NCBI GenBank assembly: GCA_916048095.2
Contig: OU696572.1
Coordinates: 7,467,454-7,531,453 of the forward strand
Origin: Sacculina carcini
Taxonomy: Eukaryota; Arthropoda; Thecostraca; Sacculinidae
Length of the DNA: 64,000 nucleotides
Direction of reading: 5' to 3'
The translations under genes were made by a program, and so were the position numbers. The notes beneath the pieces are model-generated. The model saw only the letters and a program-made list of their open reading frames with translations, searched no databases and was not told the origin of the DNA. Below are positions 50,880-62,061 of this stretch, in pieces. Numbering within the stretch: the first letter of the stretch is position 1; each line of letters begins with the position of its first letter.

Positions 50880-51684
50880 TGTCACGCTCCGCGCGTGTAG
50901 AACTGACGCTTTCAAGCGTCCAGCATATTGGCGCTAGAGACTCGGGGTTTCAACCTTTATTGACTCGCTCCACATACATACACACACGTGCATGTGAAAT
51001 CAGACGAAGCAAATTATCCTCGACATCCAACAACGGGCAGAGTGAGGAGGAAGAACGTAGAAGGTAGAAGGTTTAAACCTGCGTGCAAAATACAAAAATA
51101 GCAAGGCTAAACACACACAACGTATTTCTGTTTATACAATAATGAATATCCACGATCCAGAACGTTACATGCTAGCAGCAAGTAGAAACACAAGAAAAAC
51201 ATATAATATTATTGACATGCACTCACGCGTTCCGAGCGTCGCCAATCTTTCGGCTTAGCCGAGAAACAGAATCGTTCAGCACGAGCTGAGCATACACACC
51301 GAGTACTGAGCCCTACACATTATACACAATGGCTACCACTGGTTCACTTTGCCTCGAGGTCATTCACACCCGATCGAGACAAAGAGAGTCATCTTACAAG
51401 AAAGCATACATACGCGCATACATACAGGCACGCATCCCCGTGCACACAAGTGCAGACGTACATACACACGGGCACGCGTCTCCGTGTACACAAAGTGCAT
51501 ACGCGCATACAACGATGTGCAAACACTCTTCCAAGAGCATGCACATGCATACACACGCGCATGCATACAAATATGAACGCATATGCATACATATATGCAT
51601 ACATATACGCATATATACATATATGCATACATATACGCAACCCACAATAAAATAAATTTCGCCTCGATAGATCGAAGCGAAACA
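50880..51684 (-). repeat. 5' LTR of the BEL/Pao element
   Basis: 805 bp, identical by eye to 44403-45207; followed by TSD ATCAG at 51685-51689. Confidence 0.92.
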
Positions 51685-52239
51685 ATCAGTCATCAGTCAT
51701 CCATCAGTCAGCATCAGTCATCAGTCATCCATCAGTGTGAAACTTTCCTCGATATCCGTTTCGTATTATATAACACCTTACACTCTCATTTTCTGGTATG
51801 AAATCCACAGTGTCTACACCAGCATCTACTTCATCTGGTCATTTAGTCATATAGTCATCAGTCATTTAGTTATTTAGTCATCATTCATTTATATATTTAG
51901 TCATCTGCGGCGTATCGTGCCCTGACGTTCCCATGCATATTATATGCGCTGCTATACATACTTTAAACGTATGTTCTTAAATATCTGTCACTTTTGACAG
52001 ATAGTTTTACATTTCATTTCAAATATTTCAACATCTCGTCCTCATTAAAAAAAATATTTGTCAGTGATTGTCTTCTCATATTTCTCAGTCGTATATAGTA
52101 CATGGTTTGACATAAAAATTAAAATAGCAAAGTCCAATTGTACACCATAATAATTATGCAAATAATTAAACAGATCCCAGCCTAATATCCAACTGTCCTT
52201 TAATTTCGTGTCCTCTAATAGTATATTTAGTGTCAAAAT
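51685..52239 (-). other. Degenerate internal region of errantivirus-2
   Basis: 51690-51760 contains expanded CATCAGTCATCCATCAGT repeats at the place where errantivirus-1 has a single ATCCATCAGTGAA phrase. 51738-51850 matches the pol C-terminal extension in inverse. 51840-51905 has TCATTTAGT-type repeats. From 51910 to 52239 I recognise nothing clear. Confidence 0.55.
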
Positions 52240-52510
52240 TCACAAAAGACACCGATCATTTAATAAGTGCAATATTGTTTAATCTTGTCACCTTTATACT
52301 AGTCAAGCGCATTCTACAAGACATGCAACTTAGTTTCTTCACGCAATATTTCGATATTATTCATACATCACACCCAGCATCTACTAAAATATTGATTGGA
52401 GGTCCTCCTATATTTACATAACATATTGATTTTTTAACATTAGCAGCAAAATTAGTTCTGGGTTTTGCTTTCTGAAACACATACTGACCTTATTCAATAG
52501 TGGTTTTCGT
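52240..52510 (-). pseudogene. pol: Protease relic of errantivirus-2
   Basis: On the minus strand the phrase GGTCAGTATGTGTTTCAG and a reading YVNIGGPPINILVDAGCDV correspond to the errantivirus-1 protease near 19815-19960. The active-site Thr is replaced (DAG instead of DTG) and stops follow. RT is deleted beside it. Confidence 0.65.
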
Positions 52511-52789
52511 TAATTTTTTCATACTTGTTTTTTACGGAATTTTCTTATCTATATTTGCTGCGGTTGTACCATTAACTATAATACCTATGGTTAAAATTCA
52601 TACTTTATCCATATATAGTTTATATATTTCCTAATTTTATTCTGAGTAAGGCTCTGGATTCTGACTAGACTTAAGGAAAATGGAGATACCACTCACCTCA
52701 CAGTTCATTGAGCCACCGGTGGAAGTGACCGAGTTTCGACTATGCCGAGAAGATAACCACAATTAAAGATCCTGAGTCAAGGCACCAAA
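52511..52789 (-). other. Leader and primer-site region of errantivirus-2
   Basis: 52660-52789 is the inverse of 18640-18800 in errantivirus-1, including the CCACCGGTGG phrase and the TGGTGCC primer-site start read here as GGCACCAAA. Gag is deleted between it and the protease relic. Confidence 0.7.
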
Positions 52790-53487
52790 TGTAACGGTAG
52801 TGATATGTTGAGATATTGATCTTCGTTCGGCTGATCGTGAAGTCTTGATAGTTCCTCTTGATGTTGTGTTCCGCGATAACAAGTAATAGTCACCCAGTCG
52901 TCTTTTAATTGTGTATTTTCAGCAACCAGTCAATATACCTTAAAGCTATTCATAAATCTTATGAAATCCAGAACCTAATACCCTAATGATGAATTATTAA
53001 TGGTGAGTCCTACATCGCAATTCGCTAGTCCAAGCCAAACTAAACGAACTCCCACCAACAAGCACAGCACAAGCACCGCCCAAGCCAAGCCTCCCTAATT
53101 CTTAGTAACCCTGGATTATATACCCACGAACACATGTTGTTGGCATCATATACCACAATCAATGCCAGCTGGCCAAACCGCTCGAACTACACAACCGGGA
53201 CACAAGCTATTTCTAAACGCGATCTGACAGTACACAGGCGTGTTGCCTCGAGATGATCAGCCAAGTCAGACGTACAAAAAAGGGTCATTAATTACTGTCA
53301 CACATACTTCACTCGTGCCAAACATATCAGGCGCCGTGTAATACTGGCGTCGCTCTAACACATAAATTAGCCTAACGACAGCTGCACAAGCAAGCCGCGA
53401 AAGAACGCGAAAGTAAACTGAGAGAAAGAGAGAGAAAACCGAGTAAACTGATAGATAAAAAACTGGTCTGATTATAACCTTGTTATA
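52790..53487 (-). repeat. 5' LTR of errantivirus-2
   Basis: 698 bp, TGTAACGGTAG...TTGTTATA on the plus strand, followed by the TSD CAAAG. It contains the uninterrupted target of the Tx1-type LINE (about 53046-53060). Confidence 0.87.
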
Positions 53488-54043
53488 CAAAGGCATGAAA
53501 ACGGCAAAAATATGCCCAGTACACAAAACAGGAGAAAACACACAATTTTCTAATTACAGACCTATATCTCCACCACCTCAATTCTCGAAAATATTAGAAA
53601 AGTGTTTTTTGAAGAGACTGGACAATTATATTGAGAAACACACGATCATTAATCACGGGCAGTATGGGTTCCAAACTAATAAAAGAGTTAATCATGCAGT
53701 ACTAGATTCTCAAAATCTTATCACAGATTCATTAGATAAAAAATTGACAACTATCGGTATTTTCATTGACCTTAAGAAGGCATTTGATAGGGTTGACCAC
53801 GATCTGCTCTTGAAAAAATTGTTTGCTTATGGGATAAGGGGGAAGGCACATCAATGGTTACAAAGCTATCTAGAGTCAAGGACACAAACCGTTTCTTTTG
53901 ATAATTATTTTTCTGAACCAGGGAACGTACAGTATGGAGTACCTGAAGGCTCAGTGCTGGGTCCCAAACTTTTTCTTTTATTCATCAATTATTTATATGA
54001 CTATTTAAAACAAAGTAAATTTGTTTTCTTTGCTGGTGACACG
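53488..54043 (+). pseudogene. LINE-C segment 4 (reverse transcriptase, first half)
   Basis: LINE-C resumes as KTAKICPVHKTGENTQFSNY, RPIS, FSKILEKCFLKRLDNYIEK, GQYGFQTNKRVNHAVLDSQN, IGIFIDLKKAFDRVDHDLLL (motif A), YGVPEGSVLGPKLF (motif B) and VFFAGDTN, where FAGD stands in place of the catalytic FADD. One frame is open throughout. Arm B starts at 54044 within this catalytic motif; the second half of RT is at 62062. Confidence 0.85.
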
Positions 54044-54633
54044 AATTTTCCTGTAACAACGCTAGGAAAAAATACACAATACGCGAGTGGGCCCCAGGCG
54101 GGCACACTTGCCACGACCACGCTTACACAGACTCACTTCCTCACACACACACACATACAAACACACACACACACACACACTCACACACACAGGCACACAC
54201 ACACAAACGCACATACACACTTGCTTACTATTCACACTTGCACACAGGCACACTCACACACAGCAACAGTTTACATACACACAGTTACACAGTTATGTTT
54301 CGCCAAGCCCCCGCATCTTTTTTCCTAGTCACCCTCATACCCCCAACGGAAGCATACTGTTGTCGCTACTGATAATGAGGTGGGACATTGGGAAAATGCA
54401 GTTACGAGCAGCCCCTCGGTATATTAAGATGGGGAATATTATGTGCTACTTTATGATAAATTTTAATATCATGAGAGGCAAGGGCCCCTTATCACTCGGT
54501 TGCTACGCTCTGGTCTCAGCATAAAACGTTTCAGCGTTGAAGCAATGCATTCCATCGTTTAAACATGCATTTTCAGCACATAATATCCTGTATGGACTGC
54601 AAGCATAACTATCATAGCGCCTGCACAGGCTAC

Positions 54634-54673
<40 letters not shown>

Positions 54674-54674
54674 G

Positions 54675-54742
54675 CAGCGCCCTAGAGACCCTCTAGGTGT
54701 AGGGCGCTATATAAATATCTACCTAATGTAATGTAATGTAAT
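54675..54742 (+). mobile_element. Extremely short LINE/SINE 3' end
   Basis: About 68 bases, present in arm B only. They form a small hairpin (GCGCCCTA...TAGGGCGC), then GGGCGCTATATAAATATC and an (AATGT)n tail, inside a TG microsatellite. This resembles a 5'-truncated copy of an L2/CR1-type LINE or a SINE sharing its end. Confidence 0.65.
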
Positions 54743-54807
54743 GTGTGTGTGTGTGCATGTCAATACACGCAGCGTTGATCAAGGTCCGAGTGGAAGGCGC
54801 TATATAG

Positions 54808-55832
54808 CAGGATTTGAAAAAAAACAGGTTTTTAAATAATAAAAAAACATGTTTTTTTAGAAAAAAACAAAAAAACATTGTTTTTTTTGTTTATTTGGTT
54901 TTTTACACTTTGCACACACAAATCAAAAAAAGGATTTTACCATGCTATTTAGTACATAGCTAAACATATATTAGTACCACTTACCAAGAGTTTTGTAAAT
55001 ATTTAAAAAAGATAAAAATAGTATCATAAAAATGTACACACAGGATCTTGAATTTCACCTTGTAGCATCTATAGGCAACGGAAGTTTTAAACCGCTTCCA
55101 ATTGCGAAAGCAGTCGATTGTAAACACCCACATATGTTTGCAAAGTCCAATCCATATACCCAGTGGTCATATTTATGAAAATCTAGTGACTAAAAATCGT
55201 TTTTTCCATGGAGGTTAATTCATGTTTGTTTTCAGAGTAAACACAGTTTTTTAAACTCAGAGGTTTCTGAAAATAGTGTTTTTAATAGAAACTCAATTGT
55301 TTTGTCGTAAATATTTAGGATTTCTCATAAATACCAACTACAATGTTTCCCCAGCAAAAACCAAAAATGCTAATAAAAATGTTTCCCATATCGTGCAAAC
55401 CCCTAAAATCATGCCAAAAAAGTACTATTTATGAAGACTTAAAACTGTATTAATGAACTCATTTACTAATTCTGAAAATATTTGATCATTCCTATATGAG
55501 AAAAATCATTTCTGTCCAAAAAATTTTTTTCCAAAAAAACATGTTTTTTTATATAAAAAAACCACTTGGTTTCAACCAAACAAACCCTGGTTTAAACCAA
55601 ACAAACCCTGCTTAAAATCATGTCAAAAAGTAATATTTATGAAGATTTAAAACTGCATTAATGAACTCTTTTACTAATTCAAAAAATATTTTATCATTCC
55701 TATATGAGAAAAATCATTTCTGTCAAAAAAACAATTTTGAAAAAAAACATGTTTTTTAAAAAAAAAACACTTGGTTTAAACCATGGTTTAAACCATGGTT
55801 TAAACCAAATGGTTTAAACCAAACTAACCCTG
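54808..55832. mobile_element. 1-kb non-autonomous hAT-like element
   Basis: A 1025-bp element with a perfect 8-bp TSD CTATATAG (54800-54807, 55833-55840) that arm A lacks. Ends are CAGGATTTG and, inverted, CAGGGTTAG. The interior has many A-runs joined to T-runs around ACATGT and repeated GGTTTAAACC palindromes, and two similar blocks (about 55380-55520 and 55620-55750). No ORF is supported. Confidence 0.82.
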
Positions 55833-57156
55833 CTATATAGTATAGTGTATAGTGTATAGTATATAGTGGTGCGATATGTCTCTCGTCCAATCAGATCCCA
55901 CCATTTCATCAAGCCATACAACGCATCACATGTTGAACGAACACAAATTCCAAATACACACACACACACACACACACACACATCTACATACAAAAAATAA
56001 AGCACGAAAAGTTGGTTTGCAAGAGAGTAGAGACCTCGCGTGATCGAATAAGGAGGCGGTTTCCTTTTTAGAGGTCGTACGCTGATTTTTCTGTCTGTGT
56101 ATCCGAGTAATTCACTTAATTGACCCTCGTCCAGATTATTTGTGTTACCAATCGACATAGAACATATAATATATACGAGGTCAGTTATCGGAGTCTAAAC
56201 CAGCCTTCGCTGTTTACTCAATGACAAGTATGTCTAGACATCGTACAGGATTGGGAACGAATACTTCTAGAAGGCCGATGAGTTTATCGTTAGCCAACGT
56301 GTATGCCATACAACGCTTATTATGAATTTTCTCAGTTGATCTAATGCACCTTTCCTCCACTCATCTCATCGGACATCTTGTTTGTGATCCACTCTTTTAT
56401 CACAAATGTGATTCCAATAGAGACCCACAGCAGGTGTTCATTACTGTCGTTGTTTTAGGGTAGCAGCTCTATTTGCGACATGCTACAAAGAACAGACCAT
56501 AAAACGAGCCACAAAAGAATGTATAAATAACATTAACAACATTAGGAATATACATTAAGAATGGAAAATCATTAAGAAAATTAAAAATATAGAGACCATG
56601 AAAAACACTGCGTCCGGAACATCGCGTCCAATGGAGATATCAATGAGCCCAGATAGTCAACCAACTGTTTGACAACGTTCCGATTCGTCCCAATGTTATT
56701 TATTGCCAGCAAATTAATATTGCCAGTATTTTTCATATTTTCGGAAATGTAATAATGCCAGTAATTGAATACATTAACCGAAATTTAATAATTTAATAAA
56801 TCTAAGAAAATTCGCTAATTTAATAATTATTAGAAATGTAATATTTCCAGTTTTTGATATTGCCCGTAATGTAATATTACCATTTTTTAAGATTTTCAGT
56901 TTTTATCATTGTCGATAATTTAACATGTCCAGCAATTTAATATTGCCAGTAATTTATTATTGCCAGTAATGTTAACTTCGGTATTTTTCTCATATTCATA
57001 TTCATCTCTGCTTCATTTCATAGTTAGTCACCGTCATAATATTTTCCAACTCAATTAATCCTCATCAATCTGAGATTCACAAGTCACGCGCGAGCATTGA
57101 CAGCACACTTAGTATATTTTTTTCAGTTAATTGTGCGCTAAACACAGACACCCCAT

Positions 57157-57413
57157 CAGAGCCGTAGCAGCCGCCCCCCGTACCCCCCGGCCGGGGGCCC
57201 CGAATGTTGAGGGCCCCGTTGCTTCACGCATGATATAAAAATTGATCATATCTAGCATGTATAGCCTTTACCTTTTTGCTCAGATGTTTTCACCTGAGCT
57301 TGTATTATGTTATTATGTATAATAAATACATTAATTATTTGGTGATTTATTTATAATGAGGCACCAAGTGATGCCTTCGGGGGGGGGGGGCATAATTCCT
57401 CGCAACGGCTCTG
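57157..57413 (-). mobile_element. GC-rich hAT-like MITE, copy 3 (arm B)
   Basis: A 257-bp counterpart of 3352-3608 in inverse, flanked by CACCCCAT (57149-57156, 57414-57421), the complement of the TSD in arm A. It was therefore present before the arm was duplicated. Confidence 0.9.
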
Positions 57414-57594
57414 CACCCCATTTGAGCAGCGGTTATTACCTCTTTTTGGCAGCGACACATTTTTTTGACGACAATCCAGTAAATCAAGCAATGTGACCCA
57501 ATCCTACATGATATACAAGTTATATCTATATATAATCATTATGTTTGTAATCAAAATTCAATTTAACCAACCATGGGTTTATTTGATCAAATCA

Positions 57595-57969
57595 TGTATT
57601 TGAATGTAAGCACGAAAAATAAAAGAGAACAAGAAAGCACAATTCCACACGTTCACACCGCAACACAATGCACTAAATACTACTCTCTCCACCGAACAAC
57701 ACTAAACCACTGCACAAACACCACACTCTCACTTCACCAGTAACGCACTGCCCAACATGCACGAGCGACCGTTGACTCAGGGCGGATACCACCCGCGCAT
57801 GCATGCACTCATAGCTCGCGCTTATGCAACGCAGCTACCTCCGCGCGTGCATACAACAACGTACACAAAAATCACACTCCCACGTACGCACACAAATACA
57901 CATGCACGCACACACAATTATATATAGTACAAAATACAATACCATGCAATACACAATAAACACAATACA
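57595..57969 (-). repeat. 3' LTR of LTR element 3
   Basis: 375 bp, TGTATTTGAATG...AACACAATACA on the plus strand. Differs from the other LTR at a few sites (for example near 57628, 57642 and 57748). Bases 57970-57979 (TATCCCCCTGA) are the adjacent purine tract on the minus strand. Confidence 0.9.
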
Positions 57970-57992
57970 TATCCCCCTGATTCTAAGAATCA

Positions 57993-58736
57993 CTATGCCC
58001 GAATAGAATTATACACAACATAATCATTGAACCGCGCCGGACGCTGGCTCTGTCGCTGTGGTCGCGTCTGCTGCTGACCGCTACTCGCCGGATCAGTCCC
58101 GGCAGTCCTCTCGCCGTACACCATGACGGCAGGCTCGCCATCGTCCGTCACGTCACCGCTCGCCTCGTCCAATGAGTTCGTGCCGCCACCGTTCTCCGTC
58201 TCCGCCCGTGGTCTGACATCACCCACGTGCCTGTTGATGCCATCGACGGCGACAACGAGGTCTGACACGACACTTGTGACGGTACCCCTGCGACCGACAG
58301 CATCACAACGATCTCCGCGCTGCTTCACCCAGACAGGATCGCCAACCTCATAATCGCAGCCACGAACAGATGTGCTGCGCTGTCGCGGGAGTTCATCACG
58401 CATTCGCACTCTGTATTGATACACACCATCAACAGGTCTGCGACCGGCGTCATCGCTCGGCGTCAAATTGTGCAGCATCACAGCGTCTCTCACACTGCAC
58501 TGTTTCCTCGCAACAATGGTCTTCACTGTCCGATGCGACCTCTCCGCTATGCCGTTTCCTTCTGGGCGAAAAGCACACCGATATCGAATGTTCACGCCCC
58601 AACGTTCCATCGCCCGCACAAAAACCTGTCCACGAAAAGATGTGTCGTTGTCCAGAAGTATCTCATTTGGGGGTCCACGCTCACTAAAAATGTCATCGAA
58701 AATGTCCGCCACTTCATCGCTGCTGCGAGTGCGAAC
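57993..58736 (-). pseudogene. pol: Integrase core (second part) of LTR element 3
   Basis: In the same frame as the upstream pol but after a TAG at 58737-58739. It contains DNDTSFRGQVF (second catalytic Asp) and PEGNGIAERSHRTVKTIV (Glu), then a C-terminal region with GCDYEVGDPVWVKQRGDR and VGRRGTVTSVVSDLVVAVDG, ending SQRPARFNDYVVYN. The stop is close to the purine tract. The first catalytic Asp lies upstream of the TAG. Confidence 0.82.
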
Positions 58737-60074
58737 CTAGCGCCAGAGAGAAAACCTCGAAGGACCACAATCGATGACAGACACATACAACAAATCACGC
58801 ACATGCACAAAATCTGCTGCCAGTCGGTGCCAGTTTTGATTCACGCTCAGATTCCCGTGTCTCCATTTCACTGAGGCCGGACAAATCGAATTGCAGATGT
58901 CACACGACCTCACAACATCTGCGACTTCCCGCTTGCTCACGTAAAGCTTTTTCCTCCGGCAAAAGTACCGCGTCCGGTGGATGCCCGGATGTCCGGCGTC
59001 GTGGTGAATCTGCCTGATGCGAGAACGCACGTCAGTCGGTTCAGCACCTGCGGCACACACTGATTTGTCCTGTTTCAACCAGTGACCAGGCACACGAGTC
59101 AGGAAATCTGCTTTATTCCTCTCAGACGTCACCTTCATTACTTCAACAGTCAAGTTGTACTCGTCCAACAATCCACCAATGATCTCTAGTCGGCGCCTGA
59201 TCAACAACTCACTACAGGCAGCTGTCCTGACACGTTCTTTTGCCGTTAGAAGTCCTCTGAGCCATAAATGCACCGTGGATGAATCTGTGAAAACCCGAAT
59301 TTTTCGAAATTTGAGCTTAATCGCCAGGCCAAGCCCCTTTATCACGGCCTCTAGCTCACTAAGGTTTATGTGGTGGCTGTCCCTTCTCAACCAGCAAGCA
59401 TCTTCCACTGTCTCGCCATTTACCTCAACCGACGCAACAATGGCAATGTTGCTAGCGTCCACCCATACATTCGCCAAATCATCATCGATCTTCCACACGC
59501 CTCTCACGGGATCGCTATGCTGTAGTCTCGACATTACTTCGCTCACATGACTCTGGAGTGCCGAGTCACAAATCGGCTCGTCCCAGCTGCTTGTAGCTTC
59601 GGATGCAAGTCGCTTGATGTACGAAGCGGCAACTCGCAACCAGCCACCGACAGGATAATGCGACACCAAAGTACTGCACAAAGAAAACACGACTCGTCTC
59701 GTGAGCTGTTGCGGACACTCACCCACAGCATTGTCCCTTTTCCACATCAACTTGCCAGACTCTGATGAAAACACGTGCAAGCCGAGCACACGTGTTCCGT
59801 CAGAGAGCTTTTGAATCTCCTTCGATTCAAGACCGTACTTGGCAAAGTGCTCCTTCACTGCTTCGGGTGACACAATGTTTCCATCAATGAGGACATCGTC
59901 AACATATGCCGATGTACCACGCCTTATCTGGTCGTTTTGTGCCATCACCGAGTCAACCACCGTATGCATGATCATGGGCGTCTCACTCAACCCGAATCCA
60001 AGCCTGGTCAAGCAGTACAGCACACCATTGAACTTCACCGTCTGGAAAGGCCACAACGAACTGTCCACTGATAT
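58737..60074 (-). pseudogene. pol: RT palm, RNase H and integrase N-terminus of LTR element 3
   Basis: Continues after the TAG at 60075-60077. RT: FQTVKFNGVLYCLTRLGFGL and SAYVDDVLIDG (YVDD). RNase H: VWVDASNIAIVASVEV, HHINLSELEAVIKGLGLA and FTDSSTVHLWLRG, with DFLTRVPGHW at its end. Integrase: HHDAGHPGIHRTRYF and SCDICNSICPA (HHCC), then HRLAADFVHV with the first core Asp. It stops at TAG 58737-58739 in the middle of the integrase core. The YVDD and the RNase H residues are intact. Confidence 0.85.
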
Positions 60075-60950
60075 CTACAGGTAGGCTTTCTTGAGGTCCA
60101 TGATAAACACATTGTCTCCCTTCATCCGCCATTCCCTCAGCTTCTCATTGCATATGTCAGCATCTGCAGAACGAGTGTCAATGTGTTTATTTAATTCTCG
60201 GAAATCAAGGACCGGTCTCACTTTGTTCTTGTTCTTTTGAGTCACCGCCATCAGAGGAATTAAACAGCGAGCAGGCCCATGTACACTCTCATCATAGGGA
60301 GTCAACCATTTGTTGCTGATCCACTCATTGATCTCTCTGTCAAATGCCTCCTTGGCGTGTTGCTTCACATGATATTGTGCAGTTTCGTTTGTCAAACGCT
60401 GCGGCTCGTGGTCGTCAAGCCACTTCCACTTGCAAGTCCACATGTTTTTCACTGCATCAAACTGTGCCTCATGCCCAGGTTTTGACTCAACAATATCACC
60501 AGCCGCAGCACAGTATGCGGCCTTGGCACTCACTTGAAAACGCACCCTACCGTCAGCACTTACACAAACACCCCCCAGCGCTGATATGGCGTTCATTCCC
60601 AGAATCGCATCATATCCCATCGGCTTGTGCTGCACAACAAGGGCTTTCACCACAGCTGACTGTTCCTCGACACTCACACAACATTCACCAACACCCGAAC
60701 AGTCAAAGCTCATGCCACCCAGAGTATTCACATGAGTCGTTACTGGTGTCCATGTTTTACAAACACCACTCCACACAATACAGCGAGAACATCCGGTATC
60801 AACAAGCACATAAGACTCACGTTGATCAATGAACACAGTGACTGAAGGAAGCGCCTCATTGCTCACTGAGGAGAGGGTGCTGGCGCTGACGAGCCCTCTC
60901 CTTCCTCGTTTCCCTGGCAGTCCCTCGCCATGTGACCCAATTTGGAACAA
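60075..60950 (-). pseudogene. pol: Protease and RT fingers of LTR element 3
   Basis: The pol frame overlaps the end of gag by 88 bases in the -1 relation. Protease: SYVLVDTGCSRCIVWSG (DTG) and YDAILGMNAISALGG. RT: EWISNKWLTPYDESVHGPAR, LIPLMAVTQKNKNKVRPVLD, FRELNKHID and FIMDLKKAYL with the first catalytic Asp. The TAG follows at once (60075-60077), where a Gln codon is usual after the AYL motif, so a C-to-T change is likely. Confidence 0.85.
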
Positions 60951-61564
60951 TTATAACATCGTATCCGAGATTTCCTTTTGGGGCACTCTCTACTCAAATG
61001 ACCAGTCTGATTGCAAGTATAGCATTTTCGGGGTGAAAGCGACCCGGCATTGGCGGCTAGACAGTTTGGCGGGTTTTTTGTCGTTTGCAGCACCATGCGA
61101 GTTCTGCTCGTAATATCACTCAGCGACAGAGACTCTGACACTGTGCTTGCACGAATACTGGTCGCCACGTGATCGGGTAGGCCATTTACAAATGCACATA
61201 TCAGCAGATTATCGGATACGCCACCAAATGAAACTGCAAGCTTTTTCAAACCTGCTAAATATACGTCAGGCGACTCACCTTCTTGCAGACGACGACTGGT
61301 GAACAGAGCGTATGCACGGAATCTGTCCACTCCAAACGCCGAGAACAAAGCGCTGCGAGTCCCTTTCGCACAACGGCGAAGTTCATCCGGCAGTTGGGAC
61401 CACACAATAAACGCGCCTTTTGAGAGACGTAATGGCACTACGCTCATCACATCGACGCCTTTGAGCTGACACATCATCTCCGTGCGAGTCCACCATTCCA
61501 CAATGTCACTCTGACCATCAAATTCTGGTATCACGCGAGCGTCGAAACCACATGAAGACTCCAT
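60863..61564 (-). CDS. gag: Gag of LTR element 3
   Basis: A 233-codon ORF from ATG 61562-61564, 22 bases after the 5' LTR; the longer frame upstream lies in the LTR. It has FDARVIPEFDGQSDIVEWWT, LPDELRRCAKGTRSALFSAF and RLQEGESPDVYLAGLKKLA (capsid), then two knuckles, CYTCNQTGHLSRECPKRK and CYNCSKLGHMARDC. It packages RNA and forms the particle. The stop lies in the pol overlap, so -1 frameshifting would make gag-pol. Confidence 0.88.
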   Translation of the reverse strand: MESSCGFDARVIPEFDGQSDIVEWWTRTEMMCQLKGVDVMSVVPLRLSKGAFIVWSQLPDELRRCAKGTRSALFSAFGVDRFRAYALFTSRRLQEGESPDVYLAGLKKLAVSFGGVSDNLLICAFVNGLPDHVATSIRASTVSESLSLSDITSRTRMVLQTTKNPPNCLAANAGSLSPRKCYTCNQTGHLSRECPKRKSRIRCYNCSKLGHMARDCQGNEEGEGSSAPAPSPQ

Positions 61565-61586
61565 TTTTCGGAAGGGCCGGTTAGCT

Positions 61587-61961
61587 TGTATTTGAATGTA
61601 AGCACGAAAAATAAAAAAGAACAAGAAAGCACAATTCCACACGATCACACCGCAACACAATGCACTAAATACTACTCTCTCCACCGAACAACACTAAACC
61701 ACTGCACAAACACCACACTCTCACTTCACCAGTAACCCACTGCCCAACATGCACGAGCGACCGTTGACTCAGGGCGGATACCACCCGCGCATGCATGCAC
61801 TCATAGCTCGCGCTTATGCAACGCAGCTACCTCCGCGCGTGCATACAACAACGTACACAAAAATCACACTCCCACGTACGCACACAAATACACATGCACG
61901 CACACACAATTATATATAGTACAAAATACAATACCATGCAATACACAATAAACACAATACA
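61587..61961 (-). repeat. 5' LTR of LTR element 3
   Basis: 375 bp, then TSD AATCA. The minus-strand bases just after the LTR are AGCTAACCGGCCCTTCC, without the usual TGG start, so the primer is unclear. Confidence 0.9.
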
Positions 61962-62061
61962 AATCATAATGAAAATTCAACCATGGCTTGCTAGAAATTT
62001 TAAGGCTATGCATCATGTATCAGAATTATTACAGTATCTAATTATATTTTTGCGGAAAAAT

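Larger units (their letters stand above)
44403..51684 (-). mobile_element. BEL/Pao LTR retrotransposon, intact and young
   Basis: This 7282-bp element on the minus strand has 805-bp LTRs that look identical, a perfect TSD ATCAG (44398-44402, 51685-51689) and one uninterrupted 1718-codon polyprotein. All catalytic motifs of protease, RT, RNase H and integrase are visible. It is the best candidate for an active autonomous element in the window. Confidence 0.93.
35722..53487 (-). mobile_element. Errantivirus-2: old internally deleted copy (minus strand)
   Basis: TSD CAAAG lies at 35717-35721 and 53488-53492. The 3' LTR begins at 35722, is split by a Tx1-type LINE and ends at 42468. The 5' LTR is 52790-53487. 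Between them, on the minus strand, are: leader (52660-52789), protease relic (about 52240-52510), integrase C-terminal relic (51690-51850 and 44050-44397, split by the BEL element), the second 3' ORF (43318-43600) and 3' UTR (42469-43317). Gag, RT, most of integrase, and env are missing. It belongs to a family related to errantivirus-1 but diverged. Confidence 0.85.
57595..61961 (-). mobile_element. Ty3-like LTR element 3 (minus strand) in arm B
   Basis: A 4367-bp element with 375-bp LTRs (57595-57969, 61587-61961) nearly identical to each other and a perfect TSD AATCA (57590-57594, 61962-61966). Arm A has the empty site. It codes gag with two knuckles and, in the -1 frame, a pol with protease, RT, RNase H and integrase. 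Pol is interrupted only by two in-frame TAG codons. Confidence 0.92.
54044..62061 (-). repeat. Inverted-duplication arm B, inserted in the LINE-C RT
   Basis: The reverse complement of arm A (3078-10051) minus LINE-A, carrying three later insertions: a LINE tail (54675-54742), a hAT-like element (54808-55832) and an LTR element (57595-61961). The junctions are AATTTTCCTG at 54044 and GCGGAAAAATAA near 62053-62062. No clear TSD is seen. The stretches 54044-54674 (CA microsatellites), 55841-57156 and 57422-57594 are the non-coding counterpart of arm A. Confidence 0.85.

Noticed and set aside
54044..62061. Arm B as a single giant DNA transposon
   Set aside because: No convincing terminal inverted repeats or TSD; its right border is inside a known hAT-like element.
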